From: an uncultured Ignavibacteriota bacterium
GTDB taxonomy: Bacteria > Bacteroidota > Ignavibacteria > UBA10030 > UBA8401
Assembly (NCBI GenBank): GCA_903907305.1
Contig: CAIVNT010000262.1
Coordinates: 1-16,297, forward strand
Reading direction: 5' to 3'
DNA: 16,297 nt
Shown piece after piece: positions 6,582-14,294 of this stretch. Under the pieces are notes generated by a model that saw only the letters and a program-made list of their open reading frames with translations, was not told where the DNA came from and did not search any database. Both the position numbers and the translations under genes were made by a program. How positions within the stretch are numbered: position 1 is the stretch's first letter; each line of letters begins with the position of its first letter.

Positions 6582-6881
6582 CCGGTGATCTGAATCCCGC
6601 ATTTAAGAAAACTCTATGTCAGAGACAGCACTGCCTACATTGGAGAGCTGTTCGATTCACTGTTACAGAAATGGAAAAAACCCTGAATTTTTAAGAACGC
6701 TCACACTCCGCAGCATCCGCTTTGGAAACCACTCCGTACTATACCATTGTAATTTTTTGTTGCCGCCTTCTTGCGGATGATTATATGAAAGAGTATACTG
6801 CAAACGTATACGGTACGTAAATCTTCAATACCGCCACCGGGGAGAACTTCAAACCATCGATACCATCGAAAGGATAATACA
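6582..6881. other. 300-bp gap with a possible gene remnant and a repeated GTATAC site
   Basis: In the plus frame at 6594-6695 about 30 codons read IPHLRKLYVRDSTAYIGELF and continue DSLLQKWKKP before a TGA. This looks like the C-terminus of a real protein but lacks a start codon and is preceded by a stop at 6591, so it may be a remnant. GTATAC occurs twice (6793-6798 and 6806-6811) with a 7-bp spacer, which could be an operator for the downstream lipoprotein gene. Nothing else is clear. Confidence 0.3.
6869..6874 (+). promoter_or_regulatory. Shine-Dalgarno site of the NHL lipoprotein gene
   Basis: AAAGGA lies 7 bp before the ATG at 6882, a good match in position and sequence, and fixes the start. 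Confidence 0.7.
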
Positions 6882-8108
6882 ATGAAACTCCTCACCGTTG
6901 TTATTCTCACCGGATATATATTGACAGGATGCAAAACGGATACAACCACTCCCACCCAGACTGCAAACGATGTTCCTCCGTGGTCAACAGGACAAAGTGC
7001 AGAAGCGGTGCTGGGACATACAACATTTACAGCTGCCGGAACAGATTCTGTGGGACAAAGCACCATCCCCGGACCGTTCGGTCTTGCAGTGAGCTCCAAT
7101 GGAACATTATTCGTTGTTGATCAGCGCGCCCACCGCATCCTTCGGTACACGAATGCTTCTTCCTCGGCAAGCGGCACAGCTGCGGACGGCGTTCTTGGTC
7201 AGCCTGATTTCACTTCGCGAGTATGGAATTATTCGGCAGGCGGAAACACTCCATCCGAAAAAGGATTCGAATCACCGAATGCTGTCGCTCTCGACCCATC
7301 AGGAAATTTATTCGTGCTGGATCAGGCTCACCAACGCGTTCTCAGGTTCAACACTGCAGCAGGAAAAGCGAACGGCGCATCAGCGGATGGCGTGCTCGGA
7401 CAGCCGAATTTCACGTCAAGCAGCTTCAATACAAATCAGACCGGCTTCTTCTCCCCGCAGGGTATCGCGGTAGACGGGTCTGGAAATCTGTATGTCGCCG
7501 ACGGATCGAATCACCGCGTATTGAGATTCAACAATGCCGCTGCTAAATCCAACGGCGCAGCAGCCGATGCCGTCTTCGGTCAAACGGATTTCACCTCCAA
7601 TACCAAAGGAACATCTGCATCAAAATTCTCCAATCCCTCCTGCGTTACCATCGACAATGATGGAAATCTGTATGTCGGTGAACGCGGCAACAGCCGTGTA
7701 ATGATCTTTTTGAATGCTTCATCGAAACCGAACGGTGCCGCGGCGGATATTGTCCTGGGAAAATCCAATTTTGCAGACGGTTCTGCCCCGGGCGCGGCTA
7801 ATCGCGGCAACATCTATCTGCCCTATGCACTCGCAGTGGATCAAAAAAAGAATCTGTATGTTGCGGACGGTGGCTTCAATCGTCTGCTCGTATACTATTC
7901 TGCTTCTACCAAACAGAACGGCGATTCCGCCGATGTTGTTATCGGAAAATCGAATTTTTCAAATGGAACGATCACTGCTGCTTCTGCTGAAAATATCGGA
8001 CAGCCTTTCGGTGTCACGGTCCAAAGTTCAACGGGAAAATTGTTCGTCACCTGTTATTCAAACTCCAGAGTTCTCCGTTTTCAGGCGAAGAGTTCATTGG
8101 TTCCATGA
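6882..8108 (+). CDS. NHL-repeat beta-propeller lipoprotein
   Basis: The 408-residue protein begins with a lipoprotein signal, MKLLTVVILTGYILTGC, with the lipobox LTGC giving lipidated Cys17. The mature protein has six copies of an NHL-like unit of about 55-65 residues. Each has a segment of the type ADGVLGQPDFTS (starting near residues 40, 101, 168, 228, 288 and 350) followed by P-x-G-[IL]-A-V-D...G-N-L-[FY]-V-x-D...N-x-R-[VI]-L-R-[FY]. Examples are PQGIAVDGSGNLYVAD at 192-207 and PYALAVDQKKNLYVADGG at 314-331. Six units suggest a closed propeller. Such proteins are exported and usually bind ligands or proteins; no catalytic residues are recognised. It is probably anchored in the outer membrane or the periplasmic face of the inner membrane. 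The start is supported by AAAGGA 7 bp upstream. It stands alone, with gaps on both sides. Confidence 0.9.
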   Translation: MKLLTVVILTGYILTGCKTDTTTPTQTANDVPPWSTGQSAEAVLGHTTFTAAGTDSVGQSTIPGPFGLAVSSNGTLFVVDQRAHRILRYTNASSSASGTAADGVLGQPDFTSRVWNYSAGGNTPSEKGFESPNAVALDPSGNLFVLDQAHQRVLRFNTAAGKANGASADGVLGQPNFTSSSFNTNQTGFFSPQGIAVDGSGNLYVADGSNHRVLRFNNAAAKSNGAAADAVFGQTDFTSNTKGTSASKFSNPSCVTIDNDGNLYVGERGNSRVMIFLNASSKPNGAAADIVLGKSNFADGSAPGAANRGNIYLPYALAVDQKKNLYVADGGFNRLLVYYSASTKQNGDSADVVIGKSNFSNGTITAASAENIGQPFGVTVQSSTGKLFVTCYSNSRVLRFQAKSSLVP

Positions 8109-8450
8109 CCCCATTCCTTCTGTCGATAGATAAAGTATGATTGTATTATACAGATTGTTATCGCAACAGAGTTTGCCGAAACCACAAAAATTTCTTGAGA
8201 TATGGTAATAAATATTTTTTGCATTCTCGGCGGTGAAAAAGCAACAGTGAATATTTGAAACGGCACTAAGAAGCTCTTTCGAAATGCGTCCGCAGAAACC
8301 GGATTTTTTCTTCGTATGTCCGGGTTTCTCTGCTTTTGCCGCCCTCTGCATATCATTACGCCGGACCAATAACTCGTCTTGCTTTTCGGTAAATTTTCCG
8401 CAAACTTTCTCTTGATCTGTAAATCACTGCAATCCTTCTGGGGACCGTTT
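8109..8450. other. 342-bp gap with one strong hairpin
   Basis: No reading frame here is convincing: the minus-strand frame over 8081-8515 runs antisense across both neighbours and has an unnatural composition. The one clear structure is the hairpin at 8292-8333. The plus frame entering the CoA-binding gene is open from 8379, but the product before 8451 does not look like its domain. Confidence 0.5.
8292..8333. other. Intergenic hairpin with a T-rich loop
   Basis: The arms gcagaaaccgga (8292-8303) and tccgggtttctctgc (8319-8333) pair almost fully, with a bulged G and a two-base bulge. The 15-nt loop itself holds a run of six T residues. No T run follows the right arm, so this is an unusual terminator at best. 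It may be a transcript leader structure or a palindromic repeat. Confidence 0.45.
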
Positions 8451-8930
8451 ATGGATAATCTCTCTTCACGCACCATCGATTTTCTTTCCCTTCCTTCAAT
8501 CGCTATTGTCGGCATCTCATCGAAAGAGCAATCCGTCGCAAATCTGATCTGCAGAAAATTACGGACCGCCGGCAGAACGGTCTATGCCGTAGGGAGAAAC
8601 ACTACCGCTTACGATGGCTCACCATGCTATCCAGATCTTGCATCGCTTCCCGCTCCCATTCAAGGTGTATTTATCGCTGTCAAACCCGAGCACACCGGAT
8701 CAATTATTGATCAGTGCATTACACTGAAGATCACGCACGTGTGGATGCACAATTCGGGCGGAACCGCACTCTCCTCCCGTTCGAGTGCAACACTTGCTGC
8801 AATTCAAAAATGCAGAGACAATAATATCTCCTTCATTCCCGGTGCTTGTCCTATGATGTTTGTTTCGAATGCGGACTTCGGCCACCGCTGTATGAAGTGG
8901 TTCCTCTCCGTCACCGGTAATCTGAAATAA
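8451..8930 (+). CDS. CoA-binding domain protein (YccU-like)
   Basis: With the start at the ATG at 8451 the protein has 159 residues. It shows a Rossmann-type CoA_binding_2 layout: SIAIVGISSKEQSVANLICRKL (16-37) with the G-x-S nucleotide loop, then VYAVGRNT (44-51), then PIQGVFIAVKPEH (69-81), then THVWMHNSGGTALSS (95-109), and a C-terminal IPGACPMMF (129-137). The family binds CoA or a related cofactor, and its cellular role is not settled. The length is slightly above the usual 120-145 residues, partly from a short C-terminal tail. The frame is open upstream to 8379, but those 24 residues are not part of the domain. It is not obviously in an operon with its neighbours. Confidence 0.85.
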   Translation: MDNLSSRTIDFLSLPSIAIVGISSKEQSVANLICRKLRTAGRTVYAVGRNTTAYDGSPCYPDLASLPAPIQGVFIAVKPEHTGSIIDQCITLKITHVWMHNSGGTALSSRSSATLAAIQKCRDNNISFIPGACPMMFVSNADFGHRCMKWFLSVTGNLK

Positions 8931-9052
8931 ATCCGATGTGTAACCGGATCATTGTGCTGAAAAGCCTTTCTGAATTTATTTCTATAACTAATCATCCGAC
9001 CGGAAATATATATTCCTTTGATTTCCATTTATTTTTTGTGGGATTTAGTGTA

Positions 9053-9081
9053 TTGGTGCTTTAGTGGCGTTTGCTGATAAT
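9053..9081 (+). promoter_or_regulatory. Candidate promoter of the M16 protease pair
   Basis: TTGGTG (9053-9058) and GATAAT (9076-9081) are exactly 17 bp apart, in the 255-bp gap before the protease genes. This would give a leader of about 100 nt before the ATG at 9186. A sequence match only. Confidence 0.45.
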
Positions 9082-9171
9082 ATATGATCTTTACTAGGTG
9101 TTACATTTTTCTTGCGTTTCAACCAATATTCCCCAAACTTACTTTCACGCTTTCTTAATCCAAACAATTGT

Positions 9172-9178
9172 AAAGGAG
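9172..9178 (+). promoter_or_regulatory. Shine-Dalgarno site of the first M16 gene
   Basis: AAAGGAG ends 7 bp before the ATG at 9186. It is one of the strongest ribosome binding sites in the window and fixes the start. Confidence 0.75.
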
Positions 9179-9185
9179 CTTCACA

Positions 9186-10520
9186 ATGAAAACACTCATG
9201 CTGCCGCTGATCGCTGTGCTTACCACAGTCGCATCACTCTCGGCGCAGATCCTCCCCTATCCGATCCAGCAGAAACAGCTGGCGAACGGATTGAATGTGG
9301 TGACTGTCCAGTTTGATAGTCCGGGACTTGCCGCATTCTTCATCGTTATGCGCGTCGGTTCGCGCAACGAAGTTGAAGAAGGTGTCACCGGATTTGCACA
9401 CTTTTTCGAACATATGATGTTCCGCGGTACAGAAAAATATCCGCGCGATAAATATAACGACGTACTGAAATCCGTCGGTGCCGGAGCGAATGCAAACACC
9501 TGGTTCGACCGGACCATCTATCATATGACCGGTGATGCAACAAAGTTGGAAACGATGTTCGAGATCGAAGCGGACCGCTTCATGGGTCTGAAATACACCG
9601 AACACGATTTTAAGACCGAAGCAGGTGCCGTGAAGGGTGAATACACCAAGAACAACGCCAGTCCGTATTCTCAGCTCGAAGAGAATCTGTTGAACACAGC
9701 ATTTGATAGACACACATACAAACATACAACGATGGGATTCCTGAAAGATATCGTTGATATGCCCAATCAATACAAATATTCGCTCGAATTCTTCGACCGG
9801 TATTACCGTCCCGAATACGCCACCATTGTTGTGGTCGGCGATGCAACACCGGAACAGGTGAACAAACTCGCGGAAAAATATTTCGGCATGTGGAAACACG
9901 GCAGCTATATCTCCACCGTCGCCCCGGAATCGAAACAGGATTCCACCCGGTATACACATCTGCAGAACGGTTCCATCCCTCCGGTTCTCAGCCTTAATTT
10001 CAAGACTCCGGCATACAGCGATACGGATATCAATGTTCCCGCTATCGACGTGCTGAACGGCATTCTCTTCTCCGAGACCTCGCCGCTCTATAAAAAACTC
10101 GTGCTGGAAGAACAGAAGGTCCGCAGCTTGAGCGGCGATATGATGTTCACACGCGACCCGTATCTCTCCTCAATAGAAGCATCGCTTATCAAAAAAGAGG
10201 ACTTACAGTACGTGAAGGACGAGATCATGAAAGCGATCGAAGATTTCAAGAAGAACGGCACCACCGAAAAGACATTGGCGGATACGAAATCACGCATGAA
10301 ATACAGCTATGCCATGTCCATCGATAATCCTACCGGTATTGCGAATTCGCTCAGCACCTTCATCACGCTCATCGGTGATCCTGAATCATTGAACAGACTC
10401 TATGCATTGTATGAAAAAGTGACGGTGAACGATCTGAAAGCCGCCGCTGTAAAATATTACGTGCCGTCCGGACTGACCGTTGCGACGATCTCCGCCGATG
10501 CACAGGGAGGTGTGAAATAA
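9186..10520 (+). CDS. M16 family zinc protease, catalytic subunit
   Basis: The 444-residue protein begins with a Sec signal peptide (MKTLMLPLIAVLTTVASLSA, likely cleaved before Gln21). The inverted zinc motif H-x-x-E-H is intact as HFFEH (His72, Glu75, His76), and Glu152 in VKGEYTKNN lies 76 residues after His76, where the third zinc ligand of the family sits. A second M16 domain follows (about 215-440). Members of this group are periplasmic metallopeptidases that usually work as a pair of an active and an inactive subunit enclosing a chamber for peptide substrates. The ATG has a strong AAAGGAG 7 bp upstream. The stop codon shares one base with the start of the next gene, so the two are translationally coupled. 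Confidence 0.93.
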   Translation: MKTLMLPLIAVLTTVASLSAQILPYPIQQKQLANGLNVVTVQFDSPGLAAFFIVMRVGSRNEVEEGVTGFAHFFEHMMFRGTEKYPRDKYNDVLKSVGAGANANTWFDRTIYHMTGDATKLETMFEIEADRFMGLKYTEHDFKTEAGAVKGEYTKNNASPYSQLEENLLNTAFDRHTYKHTTMGFLKDIVDMPNQYKYSLEFFDRYYRPEYATIVVVGDATPEQVNKLAEKYFGMWKHGSYISTVAPESKQDSTRYTHLQNGSIPPVLSLNFKTPAYSDTDINVPAIDVLNGILFSETSPLYKKLVLEEQKVRSLSGDMMFTRDPYLSSIEASLIKKEDLQYVKDEIMKAIEDFKKNGTTEKTLADTKSRMKYSYAMSIDNPTGIANSLSTFITLIGDPESLNRLYALYEKVTVNDLKAAAVKYYVPSGLTVATISADAQGGVK

Positions 10521-12052
10521 TGAAAGCGCTCATACTCACAATATTGTTCACGGCAGCCCTGTTTGCTCAGAACGTGGTGGAACTGAAACAGCCGAAATCC
10601 AACAAGGTCATTATCAAACTCCGCTTCGCCAATGGTTCTATTTCCGATCCGAAAGGACTCGAAGGTCTTACCACGGCAACCGCGAACCTCATTACGAACG
10701 GCGGCACAAAGACAATGACCTATAGCGAGATCCAGGATAAACTTTATCCCTGGGCGGCCGGATATTATGTGCAGGTGGATAAGGAAGTGACCACATTCAC
10801 CTTCATGGTCCATGTCGATTTTCTCGATCAGTTCTATCCGATCATGAAAGACCTTATGTTGAATCCTTCGTTCGCTGAAACAGACTTTCAGCGCGTGATG
10901 AAAAACCAGCAGAACTATGTCGATCAGGTGATCCGTGCATCATCGGATGAAGAGTATTCCAAGAAATCACTCGAAGATCTGATTTTCCGCGGCACGAATT
11001 ATCAGCACATGGTACAAGGAAAATCCGAAAGCGTCAAAGCCATCACGCTCGAGAACATCCGCCAGCACTATGCAAATGTCTTCACAAAGAATAATCTCAC
11101 CATCGGCATCGTGGGAAATTATTCTCCGGCATTTTTGACACAGCTTAAGACGGATATGGCTCAGCTCTCCGCAAAAAAATTCACGCAGCCCGCAGCCGGA
11201 AAAGCGAACATGCCGAACGGCGTTCAGGTGGAGATCATTGCGAAGGATAATGCATTCGGTTCTGCAGTCTTTACCGGAACACCGCTTGCCATCACCCGTT
11301 CATCGAAGGATTTTGCCGCACTGATGGTCGCGAATTCCTATCTCGGCGAACACCGTAAATCGTACGGCAAGCTCTATCAGAAGATCCGCGAGACACGATC
11401 CATGAACTACGGCGACTATTCGTATATTGAATGGTACAGCAACGGCGGAGGTGCTATGCTTCCTCCTTCTGGCGTTCCACGCAGTTCAAACTATTTTGCA
11501 CTTTGGATCCGCCCCGTCCAGATCGCAAAGCAGCTCAAGACACAGTACAAAGAACTCTCGGATATTAATGTAGGCCACGCACATTTCGCTCTCCGCATGG
11601 CAGTCCGCGAAGTTGACAATATCATCACTAAAGGATTAAGCAAAGACGATTTCGAAGCGACACGCACCTTCCTCCGCAGCTACATTAAGCTGTATGTGCA
11701 AACGCCTAACGATCAGCTCGGTTATCTGCTCGATTCCAAATTCTACGGCCGGAAAGATTTCATTTCCGAGGTCGGCAAAGAGATTGCAAAGCTGACCGTG
11801 AAGGATGTGAACGCTGCCGTAAAAAAATACTGGCGCACTTCCGATATGTTTGTCACCATCGTCACGGATAAGAGCGAAGCGGAAGAACTTGCAAAAAGTC
11901 TGAAAGAGAATACCCTTTCACCGATGTCATACTCCAACGCCGTTAAAGCAGGATTTCCCAAAGAAGTGCTGACGGAAGACGATGCTGTAGCGGCATATCA
12001 CCTGAACGTAAAGGATGTGAAGATCGTCGATTCCAAAGACACCTTCAAATAA
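10520..12052 (+). CDS. M16 family protein, non-catalytic partner subunit
   Basis: The 510-residue protein has a short signal peptide, MKALILTILFTAALFAQ. It aligns by pattern with its upstream neighbour, but the zinc motif is gone: where the neighbour has GFAHFFEHMMF, this one has GLTTATANLIT (49-59). Two M16 domains are present. The second carries the Arg/Tyr substrate-binding segment of the family, LYQKIRETRSMNYGDYSY at 285-302. In known pairs the inactive subunit supplies these Arg/Tyr residues while the partner supplies zinc; that fits here. The C-terminus extends about 40 residues beyond the domain and ends in a charged stretch (DVKIVDSKDTFK). The ATG overlaps the previous stop codon by one base. 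A strong terminator follows at 12111. Confidence 0.9.
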   Translation: MKALILTILFTAALFAQNVVELKQPKSNKVIIKLRFANGSISDPKGLEGLTTATANLITNGGTKTMTYSEIQDKLYPWAAGYYVQVDKEVTTFTFMVHVDFLDQFYPIMKDLMLNPSFAETDFQRVMKNQQNYVDQVIRASSDEEYSKKSLEDLIFRGTNYQHMVQGKSESVKAITLENIRQHYANVFTKNNLTIGIVGNYSPAFLTQLKTDMAQLSAKKFTQPAAGKANMPNGVQVEIIAKDNAFGSAVFTGTPLAITRSSKDFAALMVANSYLGEHRKSYGKLYQKIRETRSMNYGDYSYIEWYSNGGGAMLPPSGVPRSSNYFALWIRPVQIAKQLKTQYKELSDINVGHAHFALRMAVREVDNIITKGLSKDDFEATRTFLRSYIKLYVQTPNDQLGYLLDSKFYGRKDFISEVGKEIAKLTVKDVNAAVKKYWRTSDMFVTIVTDKSEAEELAKSLKENTLSPMSYSNAVKAGFPKEVLTEDDAVAAYHLNVKDVKIVDSKDTFK

Positions 12053-12110
12053 CCGGAGCGGATCTTTTCGGCGTACCGGCATTTGATCGTTTCCACGCTT
12101 GTGTTTTTTG

Positions 12111-12149
12111 TAAGAGTTCATATCATCTGATATGAACTCTTATTTTTTA
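12111..12149 (+). terminator. Rho-independent terminator of the M16 operon
   Basis: A perfect 15-bp stem, with arms at 12111-12125 and 12128-12142 (core aagagttcatatca and its complement), has a 2-base apex and is followed by tttttt at 12143-12148. It lies 58 bp after the stop codon of the second M16 gene. Confidence 0.85.
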
Positions 12150-12158
12150 AATTACATA

Positions 12159-12195
12159 ATCCGTGCACATCCGCCTGATCCGCCCTATCCGCGGC
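12159..12195. repeat. Four tandem 9-10 bp ATCCG units
   Basis: The units atccgtgcac, atccgcctg, atccgccct and atccgcggc follow one another without gaps at 12159-12168, 12169-12177, 12178-12186 and 12187-12195. They are followed by ctattggggttag. Similar ATCCG-type strings ending in ctattgg are familiar from intergenic repeats in some environmental bacteria (recollection). No coding function is visible. Confidence 0.5.
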
Positions 12196-12262
12196 CTATT
12201 GGGGTTAGAGGCTTTTGCTGAAGGTTTTTGTTAATCGGACCGTTCTGTCCATAAAGTATTTT

Positions 12263-12291
12263 TTGTGTAACTGGGGTAAAAAGTGTATTTT
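12263..12291 (+). promoter_or_regulatory. Candidate promoter of the 600-residue protein gene
   Basis: TTGTGT (12263-12268) and TATTTT (12286-12291) are exactly 17 bp apart and end 27 bp before the ATG at 12319. A short GAGG (12311-12314) 4 bp before the ATG may serve as the ribosome binding site. Confidence 0.5.
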
Positions 12292-12318
12292 ATATTAGTA
12301 TAACTACATTGAGGTACA

Positions 12319-14121
12319 ATGAGTACGCAGCAACCGTTACATTCGTTCCATGTTCCCGTCATGGGTATCGGCTTCACGATCGATACGCCGGTTAAAGTTG
12401 CCCATTATGGCATCGCTTCGGTCATGTCACTGGTCGATGACATTCTGGTTGAAAAAATGCGGGAATTCTACAGCAACAAACTGAACATTCCCTTTGCTCC
12501 CATCACGGAAAAGAACAGCTCCGACCATCGTGCAGAACGTATCACTGCCTATTTGAATATGGTGGACAAGATCGTTCTTGAAAAATTTGAGAATATGAAG
12601 CGATCCATCCATGAAACCGGTGAAGAGGTGCAGAAGTATATCGACATGCTGCCGGATCTTTCTGCAGTAAAGAAACAGTTCCAGGAGATGGTCGCCAAGA
12701 ACACCGTGAAGGAAGATATCGCTGCGTGGATCGATAAACAGCTTACCCCCGGAAGCATCGACGTCAATATCATGACGAAACTGGATAAGGATAACTGGCG
12801 CGGCGATGAAAAACTGTCGAACGAATTTAACGATGCACATGCTGCTCTTCGCGGATATGCTCAAAGCACGCTCCGCTCCTGCATCGTCTTTTCCGCAGGA
12901 ATGAATCCTCGTCTCTACGGCTACATCGAGAAGTTCAACGATTTTTATCCGGATGAAACCGGTGATATCAAAAAGAAAATTATTTTAAAGGTTAGCGATT
13001 ACCGTTCTGCAATTATCCAGGGAAAATTTCTCGCGAAAAAAGGATTGTGGGTTTCGGAATATCGTATCGAATCAGGACTGAACTGCGGCGGACATGCATT
13101 CGCTACAGACGGATATTTGATGGGACCGATCCTTGAAGAATTTAAGAAAAACAGACAGGAATTGATCCAAACAACTCACGGAATTATCACTGAGGCTTTA
13201 AAAACCAAGAATCGTCCCGTTCCGCCATCACCGCTCCCGATCAAGATCACCGCTCAGGGCGGCGTCGGCACAGCAGATGAACATAATTTTTTGTTGAATT
13301 ATTACGGACTCGATTCCATCGGCTGGGGTTCACCGTTCCTCCTCTGCCCCGAAGTAACAAATGTGGATGATCATACGCTTGGACTTCTTGCAAACGCAAA
13401 GGAAGAAGATCTCTATCTTAGCAACATCTCTCCGCTCGGTGTTCCATTCAATAGTCTGCGGGGAAATACGAAAGACATCGAGAAACAGGAATACATCGAC
13501 AAAGGACGTCCGGGAAGCGCGTGTCCGAAAAAATATATTCAACTCAATACCGAGTTCGGCGAGAAGGCCATCTGCCGCGCTTCACGTCAGTATCAGAACA
13601 TCCGCATCAACCTGCTGGATGAAAAGGGATTGAAGGAGGAAGATCGCCAGAAAGAATTCGACGCGATTGTGGATAAATCCTGTATCTGCGTAGGACTCGG
13701 TACATCTGCACTGATCGTCAACAATCTGAACACGCGCACCGAAGGTCCCGGAGTTTCCGTCTGCCCCGGCCCAAACATCGCATATTTCGACAAGGTCGTC
13801 ACACTGAAGACAATGACCGATCATATCTACGGCAGACTCTCCATCGTGAACGAAGCTACTCGTCCGAATCTGTTCATAAAAGAACTGCAGCTGTATGTGG
13901 ATTATCTGAAGAACATGATCGCCGAGACACCCAAACCGTTCTCGGAAAAACAAATGAAATACTATCAGCTCTTCCAGCAGAATCTTGATGAAGGCATTAC
14001 GTATTACAAGCAGCTCTATTCGGATTTTGAAGTAAAGGTTGCAGTTTTAAAAAATGATGTGCTGGATGAATTAAATCAGATCCGCACAGAACTTCACGAG
14101 CATACTTTGGTCACAGCATAA
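12319..14121 (+). CDS. Uncharacterised nitronate-monooxygenase/FabK-like TIM-barrel protein
   Basis: The 600-residue protein is not a standard named enzyme, but its ordered motifs recall flavin-dependent nitronate monooxygenases and FabK. MGIGFTIDTPVKVAHYGIAS at 15-34 sits where that group begins its barrel. GLNCGGHAF at 253-261 resembles EAGGH, whose His is catalytic there. TAQGGVGTADEHNFLL at 311-326 and LDSIGWGSPFLL at 331-342 resemble the phosphate-binding AAGGI...G...GTRFL segment. Residues 70-175 form an inserted helical domain. The C-terminal 150 residues include CICVGLGTSAL (455-465), GPGVSVCPGPNIAYF (476-490) and a coiled-coil-like tail. It has eight Cys (188, 256, 343, 402, 419, 455, 457, 482), several inside motifs. 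There is no signal peptide, so it is probably cytoplasmic. The gene is monocistronic between a promoter candidate and a clear terminator. The fold assignment is inferred. Confidence 0.65.
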   Translation: MSTQQPLHSFHVPVMGIGFTIDTPVKVAHYGIASVMSLVDDILVEKMREFYSNKLNIPFAPITEKNSSDHRAERITAYLNMVDKIVLEKFENMKRSIHETGEEVQKYIDMLPDLSAVKKQFQEMVAKNTVKEDIAAWIDKQLTPGSIDVNIMTKLDKDNWRGDEKLSNEFNDAHAALRGYAQSTLRSCIVFSAGMNPRLYGYIEKFNDFYPDETGDIKKKIILKVSDYRSAIIQGKFLAKKGLWVSEYRIESGLNCGGHAFATDGYLMGPILEEFKKNRQELIQTTHGIITEALKTKNRPVPPSPLPIKITAQGGVGTADEHNFLLNYYGLDSIGWGSPFLLCPEVTNVDDHTLGLLANAKEEDLYLSNISPLGVPFNSLRGNTKDIEKQEYIDKGRPGSACPKKYIQLNTEFGEKAICRASRQYQNIRINLLDEKGLKEEDRQKEFDAIVDKSCICVGLGTSALIVNNLNTRTEGPGVSVCPGPNIAYFDKVVTLKTMTDHIYGRLSIVNEATRPNLFIKELQLYVDYLKNMIAETPKPFSEKQMKYYQLFQQNLDEGITYYKQLYSDFEVKVAVLKNDVLDELNQIRTELHEHTLVTA

Positions 14122-14141
14122 GCCGCAAAATCTACCGTAAC

Positions 14142-14177
14142 AAAAAAGCCGTCCCCAACAGGAGACGGCTTTTTTTA
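14142..14177. terminator. Bidirectional terminator between convergent genes
   Basis: A stem of gccgtc (14148-14153) and gacggc (14164-14169) is flanked by six A residues on the left (14142-14147) and eight T residues on the right (14170-14177). It follows the 600-residue gene by 20 bp, and the A run makes it usable for the minus-strand gene ending at 14295. Confidence 0.9.
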
Positions 14178-14184
14178 TTTCTTA

Positions 14185-14241
14185 TTCCCAAACTCTGCCT
14201 GGTAATACCTCTATATCTAGTTCCCAAACTCCCTTTGGGAA
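14185..14241. repeat. Two copies of a ttcccaaactc palindromic repeat
   Basis: The second copy (14221-14241) is a perfect hairpin: ttcccaaa, loop ctccc, tttgggaa. The first copy begins with the same 11 bases at 14185-14195 but its right arm has decayed (ggtaa in place of gggaa). Two tandem copies at a convergent junction suggest a dispersed palindromic element. Confidence 0.55.
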
Positions 14242-14294
14242 TGCGCTCTTAACTTACCTTCGGCGACTTAGCAGATGAGTTGCTGGTGATGCGT

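Noticed and set aside
6182..6694. 170-codon plus-strand frame over the two small genes
   Set aside because: It overlaps the DUF2892 gene, which has family motifs, and its product is Arg/His/Cys-rich without a pattern.
8081..8515. 144-codon open frame on the minus strand across the 8109-8450 gap
   Set aside because: It overlaps the ends of two convincing plus-strand genes and its product looks random. It lacks a ribosome binding site.
9234..9959. 241-codon open frame on the minus strand
   Set aside because: It lies fully antisense to the M16 protease with intact HxxEH, and its product is rich in Cys, Phe and His with no domain pattern. It is a shadow of the plus-strand codon use.
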